Shown in pieces: positions 15,596 to 23,635 of a stretch of DNA of 27,363 bases. The translations under genes were made by a program, and so were the position numbers. The stretch's first letter is position 1, and each line of letters begins with the position of its first letter. The notes under the pieces are model-generated. The model was not told the DNA's origin and did not search any database. It saw nothing but the letters and a program-made list of their open reading frames with translations. Source of the stretch: DASRBO01 sp035653595 (lineage in GTDB: Bacteria > Actinomycetota > Acidimicrobiia > Acidimicrobiales > JAJPHE01). The DNA lies in assembly GCA_035653595.1 (NCBI GenBank), contig DASRBO010000097.1, positions 1-27,363 on the forward strand. Reading direction: 5' to 3'.

Positions 15596-15858
15596 CTCGA
15601 AGGCCCGGTCACGGGCCTGCCGACACCCAGAGGCTCGGTGCTCTGGGCGGTCGCGCTCACTCGAGAGCCGGACGCTGTCGCCAGCCCAGGAGCCGACGCC
15701 GCGGGGTCGCGTCGGCGGCAAGCCCCAAGGCCGTGACCCGTCGGCGACCTGAACCCGGAGTCGTCTCAAGTCGGAGCCGGTTCCTGACGAGTTCCACAAT
15801 GATCAGCCGCTGCCGGCCCCGGCCGGAGCCATCGCGGCGCGCCACCGAAGGAGCGTTG

Positions 15859-16689
15859 ATGGGCCGGATCGCCAGGGGGTGGAACCTGACCGTGGCCAGC
15901 TGGTCCGTGCTCCGCCAGGACGCCGGCCTGATCTGGCTGTCGGTCGCGTCGACGCTGTCGATCCTGGTCTTCGCCGGCGCCGTCCTCGCTCCGACCTGGC
16001 ACAGCGATGTGGTGGGCAGCGACAGGACGGGGCTGTACCTGGTCTTCGCCCTCATCTACTTCGTGTCCACCTTCCTGACCGTGTTCTTCAACGCCGCCAT
16101 CGTGGCCGCCGCCAGCGATCGCCTGGGTGGCGGGCAGGGCAGCGTGGTCGCCGGCCTGCGCACAGCGTGGGCTGGGCTTGACCGGCTGATCCTGTGGGCC
16201 GGACTGTCGGCCACGGTCGGGCTGGTCCTCAGGACGGTCGAGGCGCGGGCCGGGGTGGTGGGAGCGGTGGTCGGACGGGTCATCGGCGTCGCCTGGGGGG
16301 TGATGACCTTCCTGGTCGTGCCGGTGCTCGTCTTCGAGCCGGTCGGGCCCGTGCACGCCGTGCGCCGTTCGGCCCACCTGTTCCATCGCCGGTAGGGCGA
16401 GCAGCTGGTGGGCAACGGCTCCATAGGTATGGTCACCGGCCTTGCGGGCGCGGTTGCCCTGATGGCCGCCGTGGCGCTGGCGACGGTTTCCCCCGCCGCT
16501 GCGGTCGTATTCGGCGTGGTGGCCGTAGGAACCGTGATGGCTGTCAGCACCACCCTGACCGGAATCTTCACCGCCGCCCTCTACCGCTTCGCCGTGACCG
16601 GCGAGGCCCGCCCCCCGTTCAACGACTTCGACCTGGCCGACGCCTTCCGCCGGCGGGGGTCGTCCCCGGCCTGGCGACCGAGGATATGA
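15859..16689 (+). pseudogene. DUF6159-like membrane protein gene interrupted by an in-frame TAG
   Basis: The frame from ATG 15859 (GAAGGAG seven bases upstream) encodes a membrane protein with about five or six hydrophobic helices (LIWLSVASTLSILVFAGAVL, LYLVFALIYFVSTFLTVFF and others). It meets TAG at 16393-16395 after SAHLFHRR and then continues in the same frame with GEQLVGNGSIGMV to TGA at 16687-16689. In DUF6159-type proteins this spot normally reads (K/R)xTWGEQ, so TGG to TAG is the simplest explanation. Coding bias and hydrophobic helices persist after the stop. The total would be 275 residues plus the stop. It may be a recent nonsense mutation, a sequencing error or readthrough; a restart at GTG 16408 is possible. 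The downstream gene overlaps its end (ATGA). Confidence 0.75.
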
Positions 16690-17054
16690 GCGCTGGCGAT
16701 GACGCCCTGATCGCCGAGGTCCTGACCCAGATCGGCGGCAGCGTCGGGGTGCGCTCCTCTCTTGAGCACTTGAGCGACCACCTCCGGGGCGAGCCGGTCG
16801 TTGTCGCCGCCACCGGGTTCCTCGACGGGCACAGCGGCCTCGTGGTCATCACCGACAGGCGGTTGATTTTCGCCGACGGCCCCAAGGCCCGTATCGACGT
16901 GGCCCTCGCCTCGATCGTCTCGTTCCGGGCCAGGCGGGGCCTGCTCGCCTGCGACCTGCATGTGGACCTGGGCGACCAGCGGGCCGTCATCAAGCAGGTC
17001 CACCCCAAGGCTCAGCTGCGCAAGCTCGGCCGGCGCCTGGCCGGCTCCGCCTGA
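16686..17054 (+). CDS. PH-domain-like small protein (YokE/bPH type)
   Basis: A 122-aa soluble protein. After an N-terminal helix, residues 35-110 show the strand-rich pattern of bacterial PH domains: EPVVVAATGFLDGHSGLVVITDRRLIFAD, where xxGLVVITDRRLIF is characteristic, then IVSFRARRGLLACDLHVDLGDQRAVIKQV and a basic terminal helix (AQLRKLGRRL). The ATG overlaps the stop of the membrane-protein frame by ATGA, so the two were built as a coupled pair. With the upstream TAG, its translation may depend on reinitiation. Its ligand is unknown. Confidence 0.72.
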   Translation: MSAGDDALIAEVLTQIGGSVGVRSSLEHLSDHLRGEPVVVAATGFLDGHSGLVVITDRRLIFADGPKARIDVALASIVSFRARRGLLACDLHVDLGDQRAVIKQVHPKAQLRKLGRRLAGSA

Positions 17055-17102
17055 CCCCGGCCTGCTCCGACCCGGCTGGGACGATCCCGGGAGCGGGAGA
17101 GG

Positions 17103-18569
17103 TCAGGCCGACCGCAGCGGGCGCCGGGCCAGAAGGGCGCTCGCCGCCAGGACGAGGGCCAGGAGGAGAACGGCGGCGATCACCGCCGGCGGTCGCCGGG
17201 CCAGCGTGGAGCGGACCGGGCGCCCAGCGGCGAGGGCGCCCATGGCCAGGGGGTGGCTCGGCCCCCGGCTCACCACCGGCTCCGCCGAGCCCAGCGGCAC
17301 CGCCGCCGTGCCCAGCGGGCTGGTCGGCGGCGGCGCGTCACGCACGGGACCCGCCGAGGTGGTCGGGCTGGCGTAGGGGGCCTGGGCACCGCGACGGGCT
17401 TCGGTGGCGGGCGCTCCGGTCGGAGCGGCGGTCGGCGCTGGGGCCGGGGCGGAGAGGGTCGAGGTGGCGGTGGAGGGGCCGGACGGCGCTGGCGACCCGG
17501 CCGGGGCCGGACGCCAGCCCTGGGCGTACCAGCTCTGGATGAGCGACTCAGCCGGCCGTCCCATCGGCGTGCGCAGGTCACCGCTGCCGTCGGTACCCGT
17601 CCACTCCCACCACAGGGCGCCCATCCACCACGAGGCGCCGTCGAAGCTCTGCAACAGCGCCTGGTACAAGTCGGCCTGCAGGGCGGGGTCGGGCTGGCCC
17701 ACGAAGTTCAGGAACGGCTGGCGGGCGGCGTAGGTGGTGGCCATGTAGCCGATCTCGCCGAAGATGATCGGCTTGCCTGTGGTGGCGGCCAGGTGGGTCA
17801 GGGCCCCCACCCAGTCCCGACCGGAGGTGGCCGAGGCCTGGCTGTCGGTCCAGTCGGACACCAGCTGGTCCAGCGACGGCGAGGAGCGGTCGTCGAGGGG
17901 GAAGTAGGCCGACACCCCCACGACGTCGACGGCGTCGAGGAAGTGGGCCTGCCCGAGCACGTCCCAGTTCACCTCGTAGGCGATGAGGCCCTGGTAGGCC
18001 GAGCGCGCCCCGGCGATCACCTGGCGCCAGCGGCTGGTGTAGCTCTCGAGAGTGGTCATCTCGCTGCCGACGAAGAGCATCCACACCCCGTTGGCCTGGG
18101 CGATGGCGGCGTAGTGGTCGATGAAGGCGGCGTAGGAGTCGAAGAAGGCGTTGGGATCGGAGGGCTGCATGGTCCCCCTCCAGTAGCCCTCGCAGTCCCC
18201 GCAGTAGAAGATCGGCGCCAGGACGACGCGCAGCCCGGCCGCCCGGGCCGCCTGGATAGAGGCGACCACCTGGTCGTCGGACTGGGTCCCCGAGCCGGGG
18301 TGGACGCCGTCTGAGCTCTGGCTGTCGGCCCACCAGGCGACGAAGAGCGACACCGTGTCCATCCCGTCGGAGCGCAGCCGGGCGGCCGAGGCGGCCGTCA
18401 CCGGCTGGGGCATGTCCATCCCGCCCACCCGCACCGGGGCCGCCCCCGCACCCGGGCCTCCGGCGCCGACCCCGGCGGCCAGCATGCCCACCGCCAGGAG
18501 GAGGGCGGCCATCAGGCGGGCGGCCATGGGCCGTCGGAGGCGGGCGGGCGCGGGGAGTGGGCGGGCCAT
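17103..18569 (-). CDS. Secreted TIM-barrel glycoside hydrolase-like protein with C-terminal membrane anchor
   Basis: A 488-aa protein. A signal peptide occupies residues 1 to about 44 (RLMAALLLAVGMLAAGVGAG). The barrel begins GGMDMPQPVTAASAARLRSDGMDTVSLFVAWW. Candidate catalytic acids are the Glu in LFVGSEMTTLESY (acid/base) and in IIFGEIGYM (nucleophile). WWMGALWWEW near the end of the barrel is typical of the GH113/GTA-like group. A Pro/Ala/Thr linker of about 100 residues and a final helix (AVIAAVLLLALVLAASALLARR) follow, so the enzyme would be held outside the membrane. GTG 18572 directly precedes the chosen ATG 18569. The substrate is unproven, possibly a mannan or other cell-surface glycan. 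Confidence 0.78.
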   Translation of the reverse strand: MARPLPAPARLRRPMAARLMAALLLAVGMLAAGVGAGGPGAGAAPVRVGGMDMPQPVTAASAARLRSDGMDTVSLFVAWWADSQSSDGVHPGSGTQSDDQVVASIQAARAAGLRVVLAPIFYCGDCEGYWRGTMQPSDPNAFFDSYAAFIDHYAAIAQANGVWMLFVGSEMTTLESYTSRWRQVIAGARSAYQGLIAYEVNWDVLGQAHFLDAVDVVGVSAYFPLDDRSSPSLDQLVSDWTDSQASATSGRDWVGALTHLAATTGKPIIFGEIGYMATTYAARQPFLNFVGQPDPALQADLYQALLQSFDGASWWMGALWWEWTGTDGSGDLRTPMGRPAESLIQSWYAQGWRPAPAGSPAPSGPSTATSTLSAPAPAPTAAPTGAPATEARRGAQAPYASPTTSAGPVRDAPPPTSPLGTAAVPLGSAEPVVSRGPSHPLAMGALAAGRPVRSTLARRPPAVIAAVLLLALVLAASALLARRPLRSA

Positions 18570-18648
18570 CACGGGTCGCCACAGTCATCGGCAGCCGGGC
18601 GCAGGACCGAAGCAATTGTCCGGAAGGATCGGCGCTCGGACGCCCGGG

Positions 18649-18654
18649 TAGTTT
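18649..18654 (+). promoter_or_regulatory. -10 hexamer TAGTTT for the aldo/keto reductase gene
   Basis: TAGTTT is followed by exactly six bases (GCCCCC) and ATG 18661, leaving no room for a ribosome-binding site. Transcription most likely starts at the ATG. Confidence 0.6.
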
Positions 18655-18660
18655 GCCCCC

Positions 18661-19620
18661 ATGAGATACCGCCGCCTCGGCCGCACCGGCCTCCGGGTCA
18701 GCCCCCTGTGCCTGGGGACCATGAACTTCGGCCCCCGCACACCCGAGCCCGACAGCTTCCGGATCATGGACGCCGCCATCGACGCCGGCGTGAACTTCTT
18801 CGATACCGCCAACCGTTACGGGGGGACCGAGACCGAGTCCATCATCGGGCGCTGGTTCGCCCAGGGAGGCGGGCGGCGCGAAAAGGTCATCCTGGCCACA
18901 AAGGTCTACGGGGCGATGGACGAGTGGCCCAACATGTCCCGCCTGTCGGCGCGCCACATACGCGACGCCTGCGAGGACAGCCTTCGGCGCCTGAAGACCG
19001 ATCACATCGACCTCTACCAGATGCACCATGTCGACCGCGACACGCCCTGGGAAGAGGTGTGGCAGGCCATGGACCTGCTGGTGGCCCAGGGCAAGGTCAT
19101 CTACGTGGGCAGCTCAAACTTCGCCGGCTGGCACATCGCCGCCGCCGTGGAGGCGGCCCGCCGGCGGGGGTCGCTGGGACTGGTGTCCGAGCAGAGCCTC
19201 TACAACCTCACCGCCCGCACGGTGGAGCTCGAGGTGCTTCCGGCGTGCCAGGGGTATGGGCTGGGGGTCATCCCGTGGAGCCCCCTGGGCGGGGGCATCC
19301 TCGGCGGGGTGTTGGGCGGAGGCTCGGGCGGGCGGCGCAGCGACGAGCGCCTGCGGCACCGCATCGAGTCCATGCGGCCCCAGCTGGAGCAGTGGGAGAA
19401 GCTGTGTGCCGAGCTCGGCGAGGAGCCGGCCGACGTGGCCCTGGCCTGGCTGCTGGCCCAGCCGGCCGTCACCGCTCCCATCATCGGGCCCCGCACCCTC
19501 GAGCAGTTCAGCTCCAGCCTTCGGGCCCTCGAGGTGAACCTCGACCTCGACGCCCTCACCCGGCTGGACTCCATCTTCCCGGGCCCGGGCGGGCCCGCTC
19601 CGGAGGCCTACGCCTGGTAG
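18661..19620 (+). CDS. Aldo/keto reductase
   Basis: A 319-aa NADPH-dependent oxidoreductase of the YajO/Tas-like group. The catalytic tetrad is visible: D48 and Y53 in FFDTANRYGG, K81 in LATKVYG, and H122 in DLYQMHHVD. Cofactor-binding signatures GSSNFAGW, SEQSLYNL, PWSPLGGGIL and PIIGPRTLEQ are present in order. The length is normal for the family. The start follows from the conserved MRYRRLGRTGLRVSPLCLGTM and from the hexamer just upstream. It is transcribed away from the glycosidase-like gene. The physiological substrate cannot be named. Confidence 0.93.
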   Translation: MRYRRLGRTGLRVSPLCLGTMNFGPRTPEPDSFRIMDAAIDAGVNFFDTANRYGGTETESIIGRWFAQGGGRREKVILATKVYGAMDEWPNMSRLSARHIRDACEDSLRRLKTDHIDLYQMHHVDRDTPWEEVWQAMDLLVAQGKVIYVGSSNFAGWHIAAAVEAARRRGSLGLVSEQSLYNLTARTVELEVLPACQGYGLGVIPWSPLGGGILGGVLGGGSGGRRSDERLRHRIESMRPQLEQWEKLCAELGEEPADVALAWLLAQPAVTAPIIGPRTLEQFSSSLRALEVNLDLDALTRLDSIFPGPGGPAPEAYAW

Positions 19621-19819
19621 GTCGAAGGGGTAGGTCCCGCCGCCCGAGCTCTCTCCTCGTCCTCTCTCCTGCGCCGAGCCCGATTCGGGGCTCGGCCCCA
19701 GCGCGACCCCAGCCCCGCCACAGACGCCCGGCGCAGCCTGAGGTCGTCGCCGCCCAGGCCCTACAGCCCGATCGGCGGCGCCAAGCACAGGCCCAGGCAG
19801 TGGAGAGGAGACACCCACG

Positions 19820-20506
19820 ATGGAATGGCAGGAGGACTTCTGGACCGAGGGAGGCCCCGGGCCGGCGCCCAGACCTTCACCGCCACGCCGGCAGCGCTGG
19901 AAGCGGGGCGCCCAGGCTCTGGCCCTGGGCGCGGGGCTGGCGGTAGGCGGGGCCGGCATCGCCGCCGCCGCCACCGGCGGGTCCAGCCCGAGCACGGGCT
20001 CATCCGGCTCGACGTCGGGAGGCTCAAGCGGCTCGTCGGCGGCCACCCCGCCCCCCGGGCCCGGCTTCGCCGGCGGATTCCCCGGGCGTGGCGGCCGGGG
20101 CGGTCCCGGCGGTGGGCTCGGAGGTGCCATCCGGGGCCAGGTGGTCGTGCCCGGCCCCAACAGCACCTGGGAGACCATGGACTTCCAGGTCGGCAAGGTG
20201 GCGGCCGTCGACACCACGTCGTCGCCCCAGACGATCACGGTCACCAGCGCCGACAACAACAGCCAGACCTACGACATCACGTCGACCACCAGCGTGGACG
20301 GCGGGCGCGACGGCATCGGCTCGATCAAGCCCGGCGACATGGTCAGGCTGCAGGCCCTGGTCACCAACGGCACGGCCAACGTCGTCCAGATCACCGACAT
20401 GACCGTGCTTCAGGCCAACCGGGCCACATGGGCCCCGCCGGCCCCCAACCCGACCGGCACCGGTGGATCGAGCGCATCCGGCTCGGCCACCGCCGCCCCT
20501 GCCTGA
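19820..20506 (+). CDS. Membrane-anchored DUF5666-like protein
   Basis: A 228-aa protein. A short cytoplasmic N-terminus (MEWQEDFWTEG..., basic RRQRWKRG) is followed by one hydrophobic segment (ALALGAGLAVGGAGIAAAA, about residues 32-50). Next comes a long Ser/Gly/Pro linker including GGFPGRGGRGGPGGG, then a beta-rich domain (VGKVAAVDTTSSPQTITVTSADNNSQTYDITSTTSVDGGR...IKPGDMVRLQALVTNGTANVVQITD) whose spacing matches DUF5666-like OB-type repeats. It would face the cell exterior. ATG 19820 has GAGGAG upstream. The function is unknown; the domain is often linked to heavy-metal or envelope proteins, which I cannot test here. Confidence 0.65.
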   Translation: MEWQEDFWTEGGPGPAPRPSPPRRQRWKRGAQALALGAGLAVGGAGIAAAATGGSSPSTGSSGSTSGGSSGSSAATPPPGPGFAGGFPGRGGRGGPGGGLGGAIRGQVVVPGPNSTWETMDFQVGKVAAVDTTSSPQTITVTSADNNSQTYDITSTTSVDGGRDGIGSIKPGDMVRLQALVTNGTANVVQITDMTVLQANRATWAPPAPNPTGTGGSSASGSATAAPA

Positions 20507-20523
20507 CCCTGTGATCCCCCCGC

Positions 20524-20558
20524 CACCAGCCAGGTCCTCCGCCGGGACCTGGCTGGTG
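20524..20558 (+). terminator. Strong hairpin after the DUF5666-like gene
   Basis: CACCAGCCAGGTCC (20524-20537) and GGACCTGGCTGGTG (20545-20558) form a perfect 14-bp stem with a seven-base loop, 18 nt after the stop codon. It is the most regular inverted repeat in the window. No U-tract follows, consistent with an actinobacterial I-shaped terminator. Confidence 0.75.
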
Positions 20559-20590
20559 CGCGCTTGCGGTCATGACCCGCCACCCTGACG

Positions 20591-20794
20591 GTGGGCTGTT
20601 TCCTGAAGGGGCTGAGCGAGAGGCCCCCGAACGACCAGCGCAGCGCCCTCCTGCGCCTCTCCGAGGGGCTCGGCACCCGGGTGGAGCCGGATGCCGCCGG
20701 CGAGCGCGACGCCCTGTTCGCCCGTCTGGGGGTTGTGGTCCCGCCCCCGGTGTCAGCCCAACTACCCGCCCTGGCCCCAGCCGGGGCGGAATGA
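20591..20794 (+). CDS. Possible small hypothetical protein (67 aa)
   Basis: This GTG-started frame in an otherwise empty 491-base gap has strong third-position G/C bias and ordinary composition (FLKGLSERPPNDQRSALL, then AGERDALFARLGV). I recognise no family and see no convincing ribosome-binding site. It may be a genuine small gene or the relic of a longer one. Beyond it, from 20795 to the tadA promoter, I see nothing convincing. Confidence 0.3.
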   Translation: MGCFLKGLSERPPNDQRSALLRLSEGLGTRVEPDAAGERDALFARLGVVVPPPVSAQLPALAPAGAE

Positions 20795-20985
20795 GGACGG
20801 GCCGACGAGGAAACCAGAGGACGCATGTCCCAGCCGCGGGCTCCTGGTCGCAGCCGCGCACAGGGGCGAGGCCGGTCCTGGTCCGGCCGGACGGCCCCAG
20901 CTCCGCCCGGACGCACCCGCAGCCGCCCCATACGGCTGGGCAACTATTCGCTGCGCGGGGCCGCTTCCCCTGCCGGACGAACGCT

Positions 20986-20991
20986 TATCGT
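20986..20991 (+). promoter_or_regulatory. -10 hexamer TATCGT for tadA
   Basis: TATCGT is followed by exactly six bases (GGCCGC) and ATG 20998. It supports this start although the reading frame is open much further upstream, and it implies a leaderless transcript. Confidence 0.6.
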
Positions 20992-20997
20992 GGCCGC

Positions 20998-21480
<483 letters not shown>

Positions 21481-21490
21481 GCTCGTCCCC

Positions 21491-21576
21491 GGAGGGATGC
21501 GAGAGCGGCCGAATCGGACGGTCTCGAAAACCGTTGTGTCCTTTGGGCACCGTGGGTTCAAATCCCACTCCCTCCG
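21491..21576 (+). tRNA. tRNA-Ser (anticodon CGA)
   Basis: The acceptor stem GGAGGGA pairs perfectly with TCCCTCC. The anticodon arm ACGGT-CTCGAAA-ACCGT reads CGA. A class II variable arm (TGTGTCCTTTGGGCACC) and the T arm GTGGG-TTCAAAT-CCCAC follow, with discriminator G and no encoded CCA. It reads UCG, a frequent serine codon in GC-rich genomes. With only 10 bases between it and tadA, it is probably processed from the tadA transcript. Confidence 0.97.
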
Positions 21577-21579
21577 CGC

Positions 21580-21617
21580 GCGTGGCCTGGGTCGTCGCAT
21601 GAACGCCCAGGCCACGC
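21580..21617 (+). terminator. Hairpin after tRNA-Ser(CGA)
   Basis: GCGTGGCCTGGG (21580-21591) pairs perfectly over 12 bases with CCCAGGCCACGC (21606-21617), starting three bases past the tRNA. It is well placed to end the tadA-tRNA transcript. Confidence 0.7.
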
Positions 21618-21781
21618 TTCATGCCCTGAACCCTCCAGGACACCCACGCGCACGAGATGGCCCGCATCACTCTCGACACGCCGGCGGGCCGGCGTCGCGT
21701 TCGACCTCGGGGGAGCCCGCCGGCCAGCAAGAAAGGGCCCAGGGGGAAGCTGGCGCTGGCCGCCCCGGGGGTGCTCCGCCG

Positions 21782-22174
21782 CTAGTCGAGCAGGGAGCTG
21801 AGCTTCCTCGGTGCGACCCTCCGATAGCTCTCGGTCACGAGTTCGCGGATCTCCGTCCAGTCGGTGACGTCAGTGAGCCACACCCCGATCCGACCCCCGC
21901 CGGCTCGTGGCGCGAAGTACGGATGGCCGATCGAGAGCAGCACGTCACGTTCGTCCGGATCGCCCCGCAACACCAGCAGGGGTAGAGCCTTGCCGGCTGG
22001 GCCCTCCATGGCCATCAGCAGGCAGAAGGACCGGCGGCGGATGTCGAACGAGTGCGCCGTCGACCGTGTCCTGACCAGTGAAGGGTCCACCCGAACGGTC
22101 ACCTCGGGCAGCGCTAGGCACAGCATGCTGACCCGCTCGTAGACCACCTTCGGTATCTCCACGGGTGAACTCAC
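21782..22174 (-). CDS. MmcQ/YjbR family protein
   Basis: A protein of about 130 aa with the YjbR-like fold pattern: VVYERVSMLCLALPEVTVRVD, a central SFDIRRRSFCLLM, LLVLRGDPDERDVLLS, then HPYFAPRAGGGRIGVWL, and the closing ELVTESYRRVAPRKL. Members are small double-wing proteins, once suggested to bind DNA, of uncertain role. The frame is open to GTG 22222; GTG 22174 gives the usual family N-terminus, and a hexamer GATACT abuts it. The preceding phosphoesterase gene ends 51 nt before the chosen start, so the two may share a transcript. Confidence 0.8.
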   Translation of the reverse strand: MSSPVEIPKVVYERVSMLCLALPEVTVRVDPSLVRTRSTAHSFDIRRRSFCLLMAMEGPAGKALPLLVLRGDPDERDVLLSIGHPYFAPRAGGGRIGVWLTDVTDWTEIRELVTESYRRVAPRKLSSLLD

Positions 22175-22225
22175 AGTATCGTCGCCATGGCGGCCCACGC
22201 CGACCATTCTGCACGCGCCCACGAC

Positions 22226-22789
22226 CTAACCCACGCTGACGACCCGTACGCTCGGCGAGCGACCCTTGACGTCCAGAACGGCCACGCTGGGAGAACAGCC
22301 CGGCATGGGGAGGGTCGGGCTTCCCGGGTTGAAGAACAGGACCCCTTCGTTGTGCTGCTCCAGCGGCCGGTGCGTTCCGGCGAAAGCCACAACGCTCACC
22401 CGGTCGCCGAAGCGGCGCTTCATCAGCTTGTCGAAGGGCTCGGAGCCGAAGTCGATGGAGTCCTCGCCGACCACGATCTTCTTGTCGGGCTGGGCAAGGT
22501 TGAACCACAGGCCAACCGACCACCGACCCACCTGGAGCACCTTGACCGCCTCGCCGCCGCCGGCGTGGGGCACGTAGCCCTTGTTGGCGCCGGCCGGCAC
22601 CAGGACCGGCGCCGCCGCAGCCAGCCGGGTCAGGATGCCCTTGTGGCCTATGTCGCCCAGATGGACGATCAAGTCCACATCTTCGAAGGCCCGCAGGACG
22701 GCGTCGGGCAGGTCGCTCCCGTCGGGCTTGCGGCTGTGAGTGTCGGCGAGGAAGCCGATCTTCCCCACGGCCTGCCCTGGCCCGCTCAT
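22226..22789 (-). CDS. YfcE/MJ0936-type metallophosphoesterase with altered metal site
   Basis: A 187-aa small phosphoesterase-fold protein. D16/H18 (LADTHSR), D46 (HLGDIGHKG) and the C-terminal FFNPGSPTLP are family-typical. However, the usual GNCD reads GANKGY, the expected His in the middle strand is not apparent (SVGLWFNLAQ), and GHTH is AGTHRP, lacking its first His. Two or more metal ligands are therefore missing or replaced, so activity may be altered or lost, or this may be a divergent subfamily. The ATG overlaps the stop of the upstream VOC gene by four bases (ATGA), so the two proteins are likely made together. Confidence 0.78.
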   Translation of the reverse strand: MSGPGQAVGKIGFLADTHSRKPDGSDLPDAVLRAFEDVDLIVHLGDIGHKGILTRLAAAAPVLVPAGANKGYVPHAGGGEAVKVLQVGRWSVGLWFNLAQPDKKIVVGEDSIDFGSEPFDKLMKRRFGDRVSVVAFAGTHRPLEQHNEGVLFFNPGSPTLPMPGCSPSVAVLDVKGRSPSVRVVSVG

Positions 22790-23241
22790 CGCTCGCTCCT
22801 GGCGACGTCGTCGCCCGACCCGTCGGAGCCGTCCACCGGATCCGACACCTGCCCGAAGCAGAGAATGCGGCCGTCGCAGTCCCGCACGTAGAGATCGCGG
22901 CCTCCGTAGATCGGGCGTTCGGTCGCCTCCACGACGAACTCAGCACCTCGGGCCTGTAGGTCAGCAACCAGGCCCGCCAGGTCGCTGACCCAGAAGTAGG
23001 CGTCCAGGAATGCCGGCGGACCGGTCTCCGCCGCCTGCGGTCTCGCACCGGGGAGCTGCTTGAGCATCAGGGGCACGCCGTCCCGGCGGAGGATGACGAA
23101 GCTGGGCGGGTCGCCGAAGAACGTGTCGAAGGAGAAGCCCAGCACGTCCCGGTAGTACTCGGCCGTGCTGAAGACGTCCTCCACCACGAAGCAGGCTGAG
23201 GTGCCGATGAGTTGGAGCGGCGGGGCGGTTTCGGTGGTCAT
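22786..23241 (-). CDS. VOC (glyoxalase/bleomycin-resistance) family protein
   Basis: A 151-aa VOC-fold protein: ACFVVEDVFSTAEYYRDVLGFSFDT, then SFVILRRDGVPLMLKQ and LDAYFWVSDLAGLVADLQARGAEFV, ending YVRDCDGRILCFGQ. The canonical first His is not obvious (ACFVVED), so metal binding is uncertain and ligand binding or a dioxygenase-like role cannot be decided. ATG 23241 is preferred over the upstream codon at 23259 because homology begins soon after. It is the first gene of a three-gene leftward set and diverges from an XRE regulator across a 60-base gap with twin repeats, which suggests direct control. Confidence 0.82.
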   Translation of the reverse strand: MTTETAPPLQLIGTSACFVVEDVFSTAEYYRDVLGFSFDTFFGDPPSFVILRRDGVPLMLKQLPGARPQAAETGPPAFLDAYFWVSDLAGLVADLQARGAEFVVEATERPIYGGRDLYVRDCDGRILCFGQVSDPVDGSDGSGDDVARSER

Positions 23242-23263
23242 GGACGTCGGGTCCCCCACTAGG

Positions 23264-23292
23264 GTGATACTAGAAGTCTCAGTAGTGATACT
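23264..23292. promoter_or_regulatory. Twin GTGATACT repeats, probable operator
   Basis: GTGATACT occurs at 23264-23271 and again at 23285-23292, 21 bp apart (two helical turns), between the divergent VOC and XRE genes. Each copy contains the near-palindrome (A/G)GTnnnACT. The right copy overlaps the XRE -10 (TACTCT, 23289-23294). The left copy overlaps a minus-strand TAGTAT (23273-23268) facing the VOC gene. Binding by the XRE protein to both is the natural reading, not a demonstrated fact. Confidence 0.55.
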
Positions 23293-23301
23293 CTTTGGCG
23301 G

Positions 23302-23550
23302 GTGCCGGCGTCAATCTCGAATCTCCAGATACGGGCGGCCAGGGCGCTGCTGGGCTGGAGCCAGAGCCGACTGGCCGAGGAGGCCGGCGTGTCGGTGATC
23401 ACCGTCAAACGGCTCGAGGCAGCCGAGGAGACCCTTCCGGCCCGGTACGAGACGGTCGTGCGGGTGGTCGACGCCCTGGTCGCTGCCGGCATCGACTTCT
23501 TGCCCCAGGCCGGTGGCTACAGCCACGGGGTCCGGTTGCGAGCGCCGTAG
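23302..23550 (+). CDS. Small XRE-family helix-turn-helix regulator
   Basis: An 82-aa protein almost entirely made of one HTH domain: QIRAARALLGWSQSRLAEEAGVSVITVKRLEA is the Cro/C1-type unit, followed by TVVRVVDALVAAGIDFLPQ. There is no sensor or oligomerisation domain. It starts at GTG 23302, seven bases after TACTCT, so its mRNA may be leaderless. It probably represses itself and the divergent VOC-phosphoesterase genes through the twin repeats. Small stand-alone XRE proteins of this form are common accessory regulators. Confidence 0.85.
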   Translation: MPASISNLQIRAARALLGWSQSRLAEEAGVSVITVKRLEAAEETLPARYETVVRVVDALVAAGIDFLPQAGGYSHGVRLRAP

Positions 23551-23635
23551 TTCGACCGTGCGTCCTCTGGCTCGAGGAGAATCCCCCGGTGGCGGCCGCG
23601 CCCGTCCGGCGCCCTTCTCGCGCCGCGACTTGGCC

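Noticed and set aside
21657..21785. 42-aa plus-strand frame between tRNA-Ser(CGA) and the mmcQ-like gene
   Set aside because: It is strongly basic with low-complexity Arg/Gly/Pro, has no ribosome-binding site or homology, and overlaps the end of the convergent gene.
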